From Tragulus kanchil (Eukaryota > Chordata > Mammalia > Artiodactyla > Tragulidae), in NCBI GenBank assembly GCA_022376925.1, contig JAIOJX010000030.1:173719298-173783297 (forward strand): a stretch of 64,000 bases of DNA, in the 5' to 3' direction. The position numbers were made by a program, and so were the translations under genes. Below are positions 35,453 through 47,611 of the stretch, piece after piece. Under the pieces are notes generated by a model. The model worked only from the letters and a program-made list of their open reading frames with translations. It searched no databases and had not been told where the DNA came from. Position 1 is the first letter of the stretch, and every line of letters begins with the position of its first letter.

Positions 35453-36849
35453 GTCTCACAGAAAGAATTCTACGGTGTATTATGCACCCAGGAAACATTG
35501 GATTAATGGTGGTTATTATTTATAACAGTTTTTCTGATTTTTGAAGTGATTATACTCATTTTGTTTCTCATTGTGTCTGAACATGTGATGTTTTTTCCCA
35601 CAGTTACTCTGTTACAGCATTTTGACATATTGGAAACTCCCCATACCATAATTCAACCTTCTCCAATATTTTCAACACTAAATCATTTCCATGACATGGA
35701 CATCCAATAATCATGTTCCAGGCTAGTTGACTGATGACAGCCTATGATAGTACTAAAGGAATACCTGGAAAACTTCTGAGTTGGAAAACTTCTGAATTGA
35801 TGCTTCTTTAAAAGGGAATGAAAACAAAAAGTAACTAAATGTTTTAAACTCTGGAAAGTAGAAATTAAATTGAACTATGCCAATCATGTGATAAATAAGG
35901 TATGGATTAGTGATGAACGAAAATGCTGTAATGTTCCTCTGGTCATTTATAATGTTGATGGACTCCTATAAATTAAAACTGGCAAGCTTAGATATACATG
36001 ATGCCAAAAAGGATTTAGTTTTAGGGGGACTTCTTATATACATAGTGTAATCCCAGATGAATTGACTTCCATAATGGACTTAAAAAACAATTAAGGATAG
36101 AATTTCACACTAAATGACAAGGGTCCACTCTCAAATATCACCTGAATTACTAATTCAGCAACTAATTTTCATTCTTGGCATTAACAGTCAAGTGACCTCA
36201 TCTTAGTATTAACTTTTCTGATTCTACCCTACTTTAAAGATTGCACTCTTAACCTATACACTGCTTGCGTAAGCCAGTTTACTATACACTCGGCCTGGAT
36301 AAACAATGAACGCTGAAGATTTCACTGTATTTCAAAAAAAATATTGTATCTCGAAATAGGGACATTTTCTATGCAAATGTTTAAATCTTCCATTCACTAA
36401 TCATGGCTATATTAAAACTTTTTATCAACTGACAACTGAAGAATATTCATTTTGGGAGAAGCACCAACAGCTTTTGTCTCCTCTTAGTCTAAAACAATTG
36501 TTCTGTTTTCTAAATTCCTATAATATCCTATCTCTATTCTTCTAGTGGCACTTGTTTGTCTTTAAATTATGATGATTCATGTTCAGATACTATCTCTACC
36601 TCTCTGGACCTTGTGCTCCTAAAAGTTCTTTAATATGTGGCTTTATATTCCTTTTAGAGCCTAACTCAAACCATGATCAATAGTTATGTGGTCAATAGAG
36701 ACTGAACAAAAGGAGGTAGTTTTTTTTGGTGGTTTTCCTCACTGGGCTGTAATTATAATTTATCAGAAAAATAATACTCATGAGATTTCAGCTAAGGCTT
36801 TCATTTGAACAATGAACAAAATTTTCCAGCTAATGAAAAAATAACAATA
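35453..36849. other. Unique AT-rich DNA, nothing recognised
   Basis: About 1.4 kb with no recognisable repeat and no frame that looks coding. It carries no 1.1-kb duplication. Confidence 0.5.
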
Positions 36850-37735
36850 AAAAATTTTGAACTATAAAGAACTCATACAACTCAACAACAATAACAACAA
36901 AATTTCAGTCTGATTAAAAATTGGGCAGAGGACTCCATTGGGCTGCAAAGAGTCAGACACTACTGAGTGACTGAGCACACGCGTGCACACACACAGACAC
37001 ACGCACACACGGTGAATAAATATTTTTCAAACAAGAGCATCCAAATGACCAAAATATACATGAAAAAATGTTCAACACTACTAATCATCAAGGAAATTTA
37101 AAGCAAAGCCACAAGAGATAGTACTTCACACCGAACAGAGTGGCTATTGACAAGGAAACAAGAGATAATCAGTGTTGGCCAAGATGTGAATAAAGGGGGA
37201 CCTTTGGACACTGTTGGAGGGAAGGGAAATTGGTACAACAGCTCTGGGAAACATTATCGAGTTTCCTTAAAAACATTAAAATATGCAGCTACCATAAGAT
37301 CTAGCGATCCTACTCCAGAATAAATATACGATATATGTCTCTCCAAAATTGAGAACAGGATATCAAAGAGATATATCCATTCTTATGTTTATTACAGCAT
37401 TATTCACAATAGCCACAAAGTGGAAACAACCTAAATGTCTTCAAGGGATGCATGGATAAAGAAGATGTGGTAATATATAAGGATATAGAATACTATTCAA
37501 AAAAGAAAAAGAAAGAAAGCCTGCCATGTAGTAACATGGATGGACGCTGAGGGCATGGTGCTTAGTGACATAAACAAGACAGAAGAAGACACATACTGTA
37601 TTACGTAATTTATACATCAAATCAGAAGAAGTTGAACTCATAGAAAAAGAATATAATGGTGGTTACCAGGGACAGTAAGAGGGGAAATTTGGGAGACATC
37701 ATTACAGGGTACAAACTTGCAACTAAAAGATGAAT
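36850..37735 (+). mobile_element. Old L1 (L1M-type), ORF2 C-terminal part and 3' end
   Basis: 'caactcaacaacaataacaac', 'catccaaatgaccaaaatatac', 'attattcacaatagccacaaagtgg' and 'acatggatggacgctgagggc' are old L1 ORF2 and 3' text. 'aatggtggttaccaggga' marks the 3' end of L1M-type elements. It is heavily mutated and interrupted by a short Bov-tA tail. Confidence 0.82.
36933..37012 (+). repeat. Bov-tA 3' fragment with CA-rich tail
   Basis: 'ggactccattgggctgcaaagagtcagac' and 'tactgagtgactgagcac', then a (CA)-rich run. Only the 3' end is present, inserted in the old L1. Confidence 0.75.
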
Positions 37736-38346
37736 AAATCCTTAAGATCCAATTCATAGCACATAGATCATAACAGATCATAATCTTGCTTATTTTTTAA
37801 TGTTAGAAAATTACATTTATTTTATGAATACTATGTTTTCCTATTCAATAATAATATCTTGGCTTATTAATAAAATATAATTTTTAATAGTATGAGATAT
37901 AGCTATTCCATATATCCATGCATACTAAGTTAATAATTATATCATTGGAACCAAATATTTATTTTAACATCTTGTTAAGTGACAAAAACTTGTTTATACT
38001 TTTTTATGGATAATGTTTTCAGAATGAAATTGGTCTGTATGCCTGAGGCTGATATGAATTTGTAAGCATGCAGTGCTATAAGTCTAACAAAAAATTACAC
38101 TTTTCATATTTTCACTCACTTAACACTGATGATGTAGGCTAGCATATATTGTTATCTAAGTTCATAATTCATCAGTCTTTAGAGCGACAAAAATAAAAAT
38201 TATCCTGTGGGATTTTATGTTCATCATGTAAATTTAAAATACATTTTGGGGCCAAGAACTTTAATTTATCAGGAGTTCAAGTCAGTATTAAACTAATTTC
38301 AAGCACTGCACAAATCACTCCTCAGCCAGTTAAGTCTCTAAATAAA
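37736..38346. other. Unique AT-rich DNA, nothing recognised
   Basis: No family or coding signature is visible. Confidence 0.5.
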
Positions 38347-38686
38347 AGTTAAACTGGTGGGGCTCCCCTGGTGGTCCAGTGGGTGGGGACACTACCTTGC
38401 AGTGCAAGGGGCGCCAGTTTGATCCCTGGCCTGGGAAGATCCCACGTGCCGCCGAGTGACTGGACCGATGTGTCCAATTACCGAGCTGGAGCTCTGGAGC
38501 GCATTCGCCCAGAGCTGGTGCTCTGCAGTGACAGAGGCCACTGTGATGGGAGGCCCACACAGGCCAAAGAACCAAGATGGATGAAAATAGATAAATGAAA
38601 GACCAATAGCAGTGCCCAAAAAAAAAAAAAAAAAAAAGGGGGGGATGAAAATAAATAAATTAAACAACAAAAACAGTTAAATTGGG
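38347..38686 (+). mobile_element. CHR-like SINE (type X) with target-site duplication
   Basis: The flanking repeat AGTTAAA(C/T)TGG lies at about 38347-38357 and 38675-38685. The body includes 'ggtggtccagtgggtgggg', 'agtgcaaggggcgccag', 'gagctggagctctggagcgc', 'gatggatgaaaatagataaatg' and 'agaccaatagcagtg', then A20 and G7. It is little diverged from the other copies. Confidence 0.92.
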
Positions 38687-39115
38687 TTCAACTGTTAAAA
38701 TAAGTAAAGAAATACATTTGATATTTGCCCCCCCAAAGACACAGAACTTGAAATGAAAAATATATTAAAAAAAAAACAAAAAGTGTTATTATTATAGCTC
38801 ATAAACAATTAAGGATGACAGAGACACAAAGGCTTTCATTCCCAGTTGAACATTTGCAATTTCTTTTATCACAGGTCATGAGATATATAATTTAGGGCAC
38901 TATTATGTCATGCTTTAACCTACATTTTGAAGCTAAGACTTATGTATATACAGTGGCGTATTTTTAGAACTGATAAAGTATAACATATTTGTTAGAAAAA
39001 GTATTAAGATTAAATTGGTTTTGAACAATTTAAGCTTTGGAAATTTTACCTAGGAGAGGCCCTGGGGAAATAAAAATGGATTTGGTCCCCACTAGTGAAT
39101 ATGTTACTTTGGGAT

Positions 39116-39197
39116 TCTTAGGGGCACTAATGGTAATGAACCTGCCTGCCAACACAGTAGACATGAGATGCAGGTTGAATCCCTAATGATGCTGGGG
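39116..39197 (+). repeat. Bov-tA 5' fragment
   Basis: 'ggcactaatggtaatgaacc', 'tgcctgccaacacagtag' and 'gatgcaggttgaatccc' are a diverged tRNA-like head, truncated at 'gatgctggggtc'. Confidence 0.55.
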
Positions 39198-39238
39198 TCA
39201 CAATTTGTCATTATCAGAATATCGCCATTAATTGTCCC

Positions 39239-39446
39239 TAAAAGCAAAAGTGTTAGTCACTCAGTGGTGTTTGGCTCTTTCTGATCCCATGGACTATTGC
39301 CTGCCAGGCTCCTCTGTCCATGGAATTCTCCAAGCAAGAATACTGGAGTGGGTTGCTATTTCCTTCTCCAGGGGATCTTTCCAATCCAGGGACTGAACCT
39401 GGTCTCCCACACTGCAGGCAGATTCTTTACTGTCTGAGCCATCATT
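39239..39446 (-). repeat. Bov-tA/Bov-A SINE
   Basis: 'agtgttagtcactcagtgg', 'ggactattgcctgccaggctcc', 'gcaagaatactggagtgggttgc', 'ggatctttccaatccaggg' and 'gcaggcagattctttactg' in reverse orientation. Confidence 0.9.
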
Positions 39447-39699
39447 TGTCCCCAGCAGCCATATAAGGCCATGGAGGCCTCCCTACCTGAATGACTGGGT
39501 CTGAGATTCTGTTAGGAAATCTGGGAAACTGTCCTTTCTCATTCACAGTAGGGATTAAGTGAGACAGAATTTACTTAGACTGGGACATACAAATGCTGGA
39601 AACCAATCTCTTGAGACAGGAACCATCTGATGTATAGTAATTTGCCCAGTAAACTTCCAGTGACACAATTCTTACTACAGCAATTAAATTAGATGTTAC

Positions 39700-39765
39700 A
39701 TATACAAGGCTTAGAACAGTGATAGGTATTAATTAAATACTCAATAAATGTCAGCTACACGTAGC
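39700..39765 (+). repeat. MIR 3' end
   Basis: 'aaggcttagaacagtgataggtattaattaaatactcaataaatgtcagc' matches the MIR 3' end (gcttagaacagtgcctgg...ctcaataaatgtt). Confidence 0.65.
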
Positions 39766-40518
39766 CATAAAAATAAACCTGAGAAATCTTTCATACAATA
39801 ACCTCCTTCTGAAGACTACTATGAATTTGAGCATATGAATCCTCTGAGAAGTACTTAAGGAAACCAGTTTAACCCAGTATTTCCCAAACCTAAATAGCAG
39901 ATTATTTAATGATTCATTGAACTAGTTTTCAACAGAATATCCTATGAAAAGTTATCTCAAAAATTTTTACTGACGTCAAAACCAAGTTGAGTTGATGGGT
40001 GTTAGACCAATGAAATTAGTAGTTGTAAGAAACAAGGATTCACTATCTTTTCTAAAAGAAATCCATTCTCACTTTAGGAAACTAATGACTTGACCATTTT
40101 GGAAGAGAACTTTTGTGACAAGATGTCTGAATTCAAGGGCAAGCTGCATGAACTGAGACAGAAGTATATCTCAATTCAGCAGTCATCTGTTGCTGAACAC
40201 TTGAATGACCCATTCATTTACACTTTTGCTGTACCCTAATCAATTACTTATCTACACCTTACAAAGGGAAAGCTGATGACCCTGTCTTCAGCAATATGAA
40301 AAGGGTTCTAGAGACTACCTAAGACAGACAGCTGGCCTCTAAGATCAAACTCAAAAATAATAACTCCTTGAACTGAATACTCATAGCTCTAGGCATCTCA
40401 TATTACTAATCCTCACAAAAATCTTCCAATGGGCATTATAATTCTCATTTTACACATAACACAACTAAAGCTACTATATTATTATAGAATTATATAATTA
40501 GGAATTCGATAAAAAAAC

Positions 40519-40815
40519 AGATTTATCCAGGGGCTTATCTGGTAGTCCAGTGGGTGGAGAGTCTGCCTTGCAGTGCAGGGGGCACCAGTTCGATCCCTGG
40601 CCCGGGAAGATCTCACGTGCAGTGGCCTGTGTGTCAATTGCGAGCAGGTACTCTGGAGCATGTGCACCCAGAGCTAGTGCTCTGCAATGAGAGAGGCCAC
40701 AGCAATGGGAGGCCCACACAGGCCAAAGAATAAAGATGAATGAAAAATAATGAATAAGTAAGAAAGAGCATGTGGCATGAAGTTGGGAAAAAAAAAAAAA
40801 AAAAGATTTATCCAG
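40519..40815 (+). mobile_element. CHR-like SINE (type X) with 12-bp target-site duplication
   Basis: The body is 40531-40803, flanked by AGATTTATCCAG at 40519-40530 and 40804-40815. It has box B 'gttcgatccctgg' and the 3' text 'aaagatgaatgaaaaataatg'. Part of the middle ('cggagcggctgg') is missing in this copy. Confidence 0.92.
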
Positions 40816-41147
40816 ATCTATGAAATTTCAAAACCAGTGCTCTTTCTTTTACACTGTGTTGGCTATTTGTACAATTATAAACTACTCCTTCTTGATTTTT
40901 AATTTTTGAAATCATCTTTTATTCCTATACTGCTATCTCTTTTCCTATGATATTGACTCATTCTTAAAGAAGGAAAAGGAATTAATGTCTCTGGGAGAAG
41001 ACTCTGAGAAAGCAAATCCTTAAGGACAGGTACCCTCTTAAGCTAGTCCTAAGTGGGAGTGGTTAGAAACTCGGGTAAGACTGATGCGGCAGCTTTGAAA
41101 TACTAACTTAAAGAAGGCTACTTTATTATGAACTTACTGCAGAGAGT
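40816..41147. other. Unique sequence, nothing recognised
   Basis: No family or coding pattern is apparent. Confidence 0.5.
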
Positions 41148-41366
41148 GCATTTTAAGTCGCTTCAGTCGTGTCTAGCTCTTTGTGACCCCATGGACTACA
41201 GTTTGCCAGACTCCTTTGACCATGGGATTCTTTAGGCAAGAATACTGGAGTGGATTTCCATGCCCTTCTTAAGGGATCTTTCCAACCCAGGGATTGAACC
41301 CATGTCTCTTACATCTACTGCATCGGCAGGCAGGTTCTTTACCACTAGCACCACATGGAAAGCCTT
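41148..41366 (-). repeat. Bov-tA/Bov-A SINE
   Basis: 'agtcgcttcagtcgtgtctag', 'gaccccatggactacagtttgcc', 'gcaagaatactggagtgg', 'cccagggattgaaccc' and 'ggcaggcaggttctttacc' in reverse. Its end overlaps the start of duplication 9. Confidence 0.9.
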
Positions 41367-43612
41367 GCAGTGGGGGCTTAAATAGAAACAAAGAAAAAAA
41401 CTGTTGGGAGTTTGGAAGCTGGAAATTGGTCTGAGACCTTATACTGTTAGAGGTTTTAGCTTTCTAATAAACTCAAGTTTCCCTGGAAAGTTTCTTCCTC
41501 GAGCTTGGTGGCTAGGGCCTAATATTTCTGCAGCTGTAGGTGCTCAAATTATATAAGTTAATGGCAAAATTGGATTAGCTATATGGAATTCTGCTTCACC
41601 ACCAGTGTTTTAAGAAATTCATCTGTTTCTAAAGATAGCTTAGGGACAGCTGCTCAGTGGAGAAAAATAACCTGTTGATTATGCCATCATCAGGGTCTAT
41701 TACTTAGAGAAATGAAGTTGACAGCACTCAACATTAAGGCCAAGTCAGTGCTGTGCTAAGACAAATAGTAGGAAAATAGAAAGCACCTTGTATTCCTTCT
41801 GTTTCCAAATAACCTTAATAGAATTAAATCCCAAATGTGCCCAGGATGGGCTGGAAGGAGTTACAGGCTACAAGCATCTAATGATTAGAGATAAATCTGG
41901 ACATCATTAATATAGTACCTATGGGGAAATGTTCAATATTCCTGACTTTCATATTTGTTGTAATTTATACTAATGGCTGTCAGTGGACTTTCTCAGTAAT
42001 TGGACTATAACATTAATGAACTAGTGTTGATTTACCATACCTGAGGCTGTAAAATTATAATTATGGATGGCTGTTGAGAGAGGAATGAAGTCAGAAATCA
42101 TACACTGATAGTAGTCCAATGTGTATAAATAAATAACTTGAAGATGCAACATGAATCAGAATATAAGCCAAATGAAGGAACAAAGAAGATGCAGTCCCTT
42201 GGAAGCATTAAAACATACCAACTTTAGGCAGAGATTTGTTTAGATAGCACTGACACTCTTGGGAAAGTAAATCAGTATTTTGGGGTTGGCTCAAATTGGC
42301 AGTTCAGAACAAGAATGGATCAGAGGACAATGGAGGTTTAACATCAGTTAAACGATGTCATTAAGTTAAACCATGCCACTCACAATGTCACCTTCATCCA
42401 TAAAACAGCTTCATTCGTAAGACGATTTCTAGCAGCAAGTATGATTGCATTTGTTTATTAAAAAGTTTTAAAAACCATGCCATCCCGCAGTGAGCATGAT
42501 GAATATCACCTTCCAACCACTAGCACCACATGTTGGGGGCTTAAATAGAAACAAAGAAAAAACTGTTGGGAGTTTGAAGCTGGAAATTGGTCTGAGACCT
42601 TATACTGTTAGAGGTTTTAGCTTTCTAATAAACTCAAGTTTCCCTGGAAAGTTTCTTCCTCGAGCTTGGTGGCTAGGGCCTAATATTTCTGCAGCTGTAG
42701 GTGCTCAAATTATATAAGTTAATGGCAAAATTGGATTAGCTATATGGAATTCTGCTTCACCACCAGTGTTTTAAGAAATTCATCTGTTTCTAAAGATAGC
42801 TTAGGGACAGCTGCTCAGTGGAGAAAAATAACCTGTTGATTATGCCATCATCAGGGTCTATTACTTAGAGAAATGAAGTTGACAGCACTCAACATTAAGG
42901 CCAAGTCAGTGCTGTGCTAAGACAAATAGTAGGAAAATAGAAAGCACCTTGTATTCCTTCTGTTTCCAAATAACCTTAATAGAATTAAATCCCAAATGTG
43001 CCCAGGATGGGCTGGAAGGAGTTACAGGCTACAAGCATCTAATGATTAGAGATAAATCTGGACATCATTAATATAGTACCTATGGGGAAATGTTCAATAT
43101 TCCTGACTTTCATATTTGTTGTAATTTATACTAATGGCTGTCAGTGGACTTTCTCAGTAATTGGACTATAACATTAATGAACTAGTGTTGATTTACCATA
43201 CCTGAGGCTGTAAAATTATAATTATGGATGGCTGTTGAGAGAGGAATGAAGTCAGAAATCATACACTGATAGTAGTCCAATGTGTATAAATAAATAACTT
43301 GAAGATGCAACATGAATCAGAATATAAGCCAAATGAAGGAACAAAGAAGATGCAGTCCCTTGGAAGCATTAAAACATACCAACTTTAGGCAGAGATTTGT
43401 TTAGATAGCACTGACACTCTTGGGAAAGTAAATCAGTATTTTGGGGTTGGCTCAAATTGGCAGTTCAGAACAAGAATGGATCAGAGGACAATGGAGGTTT
43501 AACATCAGTTAAACGATGTCATTAAGTTAAACCATGCCACTCACAATGTCACCTTCATCCATAAAACAGCTTCATTCGTAAGACGATTTCTAGCAGCAAG
43601 TATGATTGCATT
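41342..43612. repeat. Tandem duplication 9 (unit about 1.1 kb, offset 1161-1175)
   Basis: Copy A is 41342-42451 and copy B is 42517-43612. Copy B lacks 12 bases ('gaaagccttgca') near its start, as well as single bases. The 65-bp spacer 42452-42516 has no source that I can see elsewhere in the window. The content is unique non-coding DNA. Confidence 0.93.
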
Positions 43613-43741
43613 CTTAACGTTTCATATGCAGTGAGAGAGAATAGGTCACTTCCCACAACCTTTAAACAGAAACTCTGAACTTTCTTCCAATTGGGTCAGC
43701 TCTGATGTAGTCCCTGAAACCAAGTGGAATGCCATGATCTG

Positions 43742-43945
43742 AATAATATTCAGTCTTGGGACTTCCCTTGTGGGTCGCCTTCCAACGAAGGGGGCATGGA
43801 TTTGATCCCTGGTTGGGCAACGAGGCATGCACACTGTAGCTACTGAGTCCATGTGCTTTAGAGCCTGCTTGCCACAACTAGAGAAGCCTGTGCACTGCAA
43901 GGAAAGACCCCGCATGCCACAACTAAAACTGGTCACAGCCAAAAA
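43742..43945 (+). repeat. CHR-type SINE
   Basis: 'gggacttcccttgtgggtcg', 'gatttgatccctggttgggc', 'ctagagaagcctgtgcactgc' and 'gaccccgcatgccacaact'. It is repeated at about 44835-45038 by duplication 10. Confidence 0.8.
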
Positions 43946-44328
43946 CAAAAATCACTCAGTTTTTAGTTATCTGACCCACTGACTATGACAAAAGAGTGTC
44001 ATTTCCCAATAAGTTTTGACCAATTAAATTTCACCCCAACAAGAGGATGTCCAACCTCATGAAAAACTTGTATCTACTGGCTGTTATTTTAAGTGAATAT
44101 ATTCCATAATATCAAAGATATCAACTCAAAAAAAAAAAAAAGACATTATCTCTTTTTATTCTTCAAGACTCAGGTAAATATATTTGATATAATCATAAAG
44201 AAGGGAGTGGTGGGTGATAATTTTATAGATGGATAATTTTTTAAATCTATGCACATATAATTAACATCTAAAGGATAGCTTTTAGTATGTGACCTATAAA
44301 TGAGAATTTTTTTTTTTCTAATAATAAG

Positions 44329-44441
44329 GCTGAAAGTGAAAGTGTTAACTGCTCAGTCATATCTGACTCTTTGTGACCCCACGGACTGTAGCCTGCCAGG
44401 TTCCTCTGTCCATGGTATTCTCTAGCAAGAATACTGGAATG
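44329..44441 (-). repeat. Bov-A SINE, left half (first of three copies)
   Basis: 'gtgttaactgctcagtcat', 'gaccccacggactgtagcctgcc' and 'gcaagaatactggaatg', after which L1 text begins. The same half recurs at about 45417-45529 and 46523-46635. The right half is found after the L1 A-tail at 46389-46480 and 47500-47611. Confidence 0.88.
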
Positions 44442-45529
44442 TTTCTCCATTGCTGTACTGCATATACTTTTATCAGTACCATCTTTCTGGATTCCATATA
44501 TATGTGTTAGTATACAATATTTATCTTTCTCTTTCTGACTTGCTTCACTCTGTATAATAGGCTCTAGGTTCATCCACCTTATTAGAACTGACTCAGATGA
44601 GTCAGCTTTTGTGGATGAGTTAAACCATGCCACTCACAATGTCACCTTCATCCATAAAACAGCTTCATTCGTAAGACGATTTCTAGCAGCAAGTATGATT
44701 GCATTCTTAACGTTTCATATGCAGTGAGAGAGAATAGGTCACTTCCCACAACCTTTAAACAGAAACTCTGAACTTTCTTCCAATTGGGTCAGCTCTGATG
44801 TAGTCCCTGAAACCAAGTGGAATGCCATGATCTGAATAATATTCAGTCTTGGGACTTCCCTTGTGGGTCGCCTTCCAACGAAGGGGGCATGGATTTGATC
44901 CCTGGTTGGGCAACGAGGCATGCACACTGTAGCTACTGAGTCCATGTGCTTTAGAGCCTGCTTGCCACAACTAGAGAAGCCTGTGCACTGCAAGGAAAGA
45001 CCCCGCATGCCACAACTAAAACTGGTCACAGCCAAAAACAAAAATCACTCAGTTTTTAGTTATCTGACCCACTGACTATGACAAAAGAGTGTCATTTCCC
45101 AATAAGTTTTGACCAATTAAATTTCAACCCAACAAGAGGATGTCCAACCTCATGAAAACTTGTATCTACTGGCTGTTATTTTAAGTGAATATATTCCATA
45201 ATATCAAAGATATCAACTCAAAAAAAAAAAAAAGACATTATCTCTTTTTATTCTTCAAGACTCAGGTAAATATATTTGATATAATCATAAAGAAGGGAGT
45301 GGTGGGTGATAATTTTATAGATGGATAATTTTTTAAATCTATGCACATATAATTAACATCTAAAGGATAGCTTTTAGTATGTGACCTATAAATGAGAATG
45401 TTTTTCTAATAATAAGGCTGAAAGTGAAAGTGTTAACTGCTCAGTCATATCTGACTCTTTGTGACCCCACGGACTGTAGCCTGCCAGGTTCCTCTGTCCA
45501 TGGTATTCTCTAGCAAGAATACTGGAATG

Positions 45530-46372
45530 TTTCTCCATTGCTGTACTGCATATACTTTTATCAGTACCATCTTTCTGGATTCCATATATATGTGTTAGTA
45601 TACAATATTTATCTTTCTCTTTCTGACTTGCTTCACTCTGTATAATAGGCTCTAGGTTCATCCACCTTATTAGAACTGACTCAGATGAGTCAGCTTTTGT
45701 GGATGAGTAATACTGCATTGTCTATATGCTCCATAGTTTCTCCACCCATTCATCTGCTGATGGACATCTAGGTTGCTTCCATGTTCTAGCTACTGTAAAC
45801 AGTGCCACAATGAACAATGGGGTACATGTGTCTTTTTCAATTTTGGTTTCCTCAGGTCATATGCCTAGTGGTGGGATTGCTGGGTCATATGGTTGCTTTA
45901 TTCCTAATTTTTAAAGGAATCTCTATACTGTCTTCCATAGTGGCTGTATCAGTTCACATTCCCATCAACAGTACAAGATGGTTCCCTTTCCTCTACATCC
46001 TCTCCAGCATTTACTATTTGTAGAATTTTTGATGATGGCCATTCCGACTGGTGTGAGGTGATAGCTCACTGTAATTTTGCCTTATGGACATTGTGGGGAG
46101 TGAGGAATGGGTGAGATGTATGGAAAGAGTAACGTGTAAACACAGTACCGTATGTAAAATATATACTCAATGGGAAACTGCTGTAAGACTAAAGGGAACT
46201 CAAACAGGGACTCTGTAACAAACTAGTGCGGTGGGATGGGGAGGGAGACTGGAGGGAAGTTCAAGAGGGAGGAAGTTTATGCATACCTATGGCTGATTCT
46301 TGTTGATGTTTGGGAGTAAACAACAAAACTCTGTAAAAGCAAATAAAAACATATATCTAATAAAAAAAAAAA
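45530..46372. mobile_element. L1 insertion with 5' inversion (first full copy)
   Basis: 45530-46074 is L1 in reverse orientation: ORF2 C-terminal coding text from 'tatcagtaccatctttctgg' to 'gtgtgaggtgatagctcac'. From about 46080 the L1 3' UTR runs forward ('ttatggacattgtgggg', 'gtgggatggggaggg', 'caacaaaactctgtaaaagc') to an A-tail at 46361-46372. The two parts are almost adjacent in a normal L1, so this fits twin-priming. It lies inside a Bov-A SINE. Confidence 0.88.
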
Positions 46373-46635
46373 CCCAAAACAACAATAAAAGAATATCAGA
46401 GTCGTAGCCATTACTTTCTCTGGGGATCTTCCCAACCCAGGGATTGAATTTGGTTTTCCTTCACTGCAGGCAGATTCTTTTAGTATGTGACCTATAAATG
46501 AGAATTTTTTTCTAATAATAAGGCTGAAAGTGAAAGTGTTAACTGCTCAGTCATATCTGACTCTTTGTGACCCCACGGACTGTAGCCTGCCAGGTTCCTC
46601 TGTCCATGGTATTCTCTAGCAAGAATACTGGAATG

Positions 46636-47480
46636 TTTCTCCATTGCTGTACTGCATATACTTTTATCAGTACCATCTTTCTGGATTCCATATATATGTG
46701 TTAGTATACAATATTTATCTTTCTCTTTCTGACTTGCTTCACTCTGTATAATAGGCTCTAGGTTCATCCACCTTATTAGAACTGACTCAGATGAGTCAGC
46801 TTTTGTGGATGAGTAATACTGCATTGTCTATATGCTCCATAGTTTCTCCACCCATTCATCTGCTGATGGACATCTAGGTTGCTTCCATGTTCTAGCTACT
46901 GTAAACAGTGCCACAATGAACAATGGGGTACATGTGTCTTTTTCAATTTTGGTTTCCTCAGGTCATATGCCTAGTGGTGGGATTGCTGGGTCATATGGTT
47001 GCTTTATTCCTAATTTTTAAAGGAATCTCTATACTGTCTTCCATAGTGGCTGTATCAGTTCACATTCCCATCAACAGTACAAGATGGTTCCCTTTCCTCT
47101 ACATCCTCTCCAGCATTTACTATTTGTAGAATTTTTGATGATGGCCATTCCGACTGGTGTGAGGTGATAGCTCACTGTAATTTTGCCTTATGGACATTGT
47201 GGGGAGTGAGGAATGGGTGAGATGTATGGAAAGAGTAACGTGTAAACACAGTACCGTATGTAAAATATATACTCAATGGGAAACTGCTGTAAGACTAAAG
47301 GGAACTCAAACAGGGACTCTGTAACAAACTAGTGCGGTGGGATGGGGAGGGAGACTGGAGGGAAGTTCAAGAGGGAGGAAGTTTATGCATACCTATGGCT
47401 GATTCTTGTTGATGTTTGGGAGTAAACAACAAAACTCTGTAAAAAAAAATTTACAAAAAGAAAATATCTAATAAAAAAAA
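46636..47480. mobile_element. L1 insertion with 5' inversion (second copy)
   Basis: Same event as 45530-46372, repeated by duplication 11: inverted part 46636-47180, forward 3' UTR from about 47186, A-tail near 47473-47482. The right half of the Bov-A SINE follows to 47611. Confidence 0.88.
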
Positions 47481-47611
47481 AAACCCAAAACAACAATAAA
47501 AGAATATCAGAGTCGTAGCCATTACTTTCTCTGGGGATCTTCCCAACCCAGGGATTGAATTTGGTTTTCCTTCACTGCAGGCAGATTCTTTAGCAAATGG
47601 GCCACCATTCA

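Larger units (their letters stand above)
38687..40518. other. Unique DNA with SINE fragments
   Basis: No coding signature is seen. It holds two Bov-type pieces and a MIR end, listed separately. The stretch 39765-40518 is unrecognised. Confidence 0.55.
43525..45708. repeat. Tandem duplication 10 (unit about 1.09 kb)
   Basis: Copy A is 43525-44620 and copy B is 44618-45708, joined at 'agt'. Differences are homopolymer lengths ('aaaaac' against 'aaaac', a 12-T run against 'gttttt') and one C/A change near 44036. Confidence 0.94.
45371..47591. repeat. Tandem duplication 11 (unit about 1.11 kb)
   Basis: Copy A is 45371-46480 and copy B is 46477-47591, joined at shared 'cttt'. They differ in T-run length, in the text just before the L1 A-tail ('aaaagcaaataaaaacatat' against 'aaaaaaaatttacaaaaag'), and in a few single bases. 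The left 240 bp or so also occur at 44278-44620, so that part is present three times. Confidence 0.94.

Noticed and set aside
38347..38686. tRNA gene suggested by box A/B-like text
   Set aside because: The tRNA-like part is the head of a SINE with poly(A) and a target-site duplication. It lacks a complete cloverleaf.
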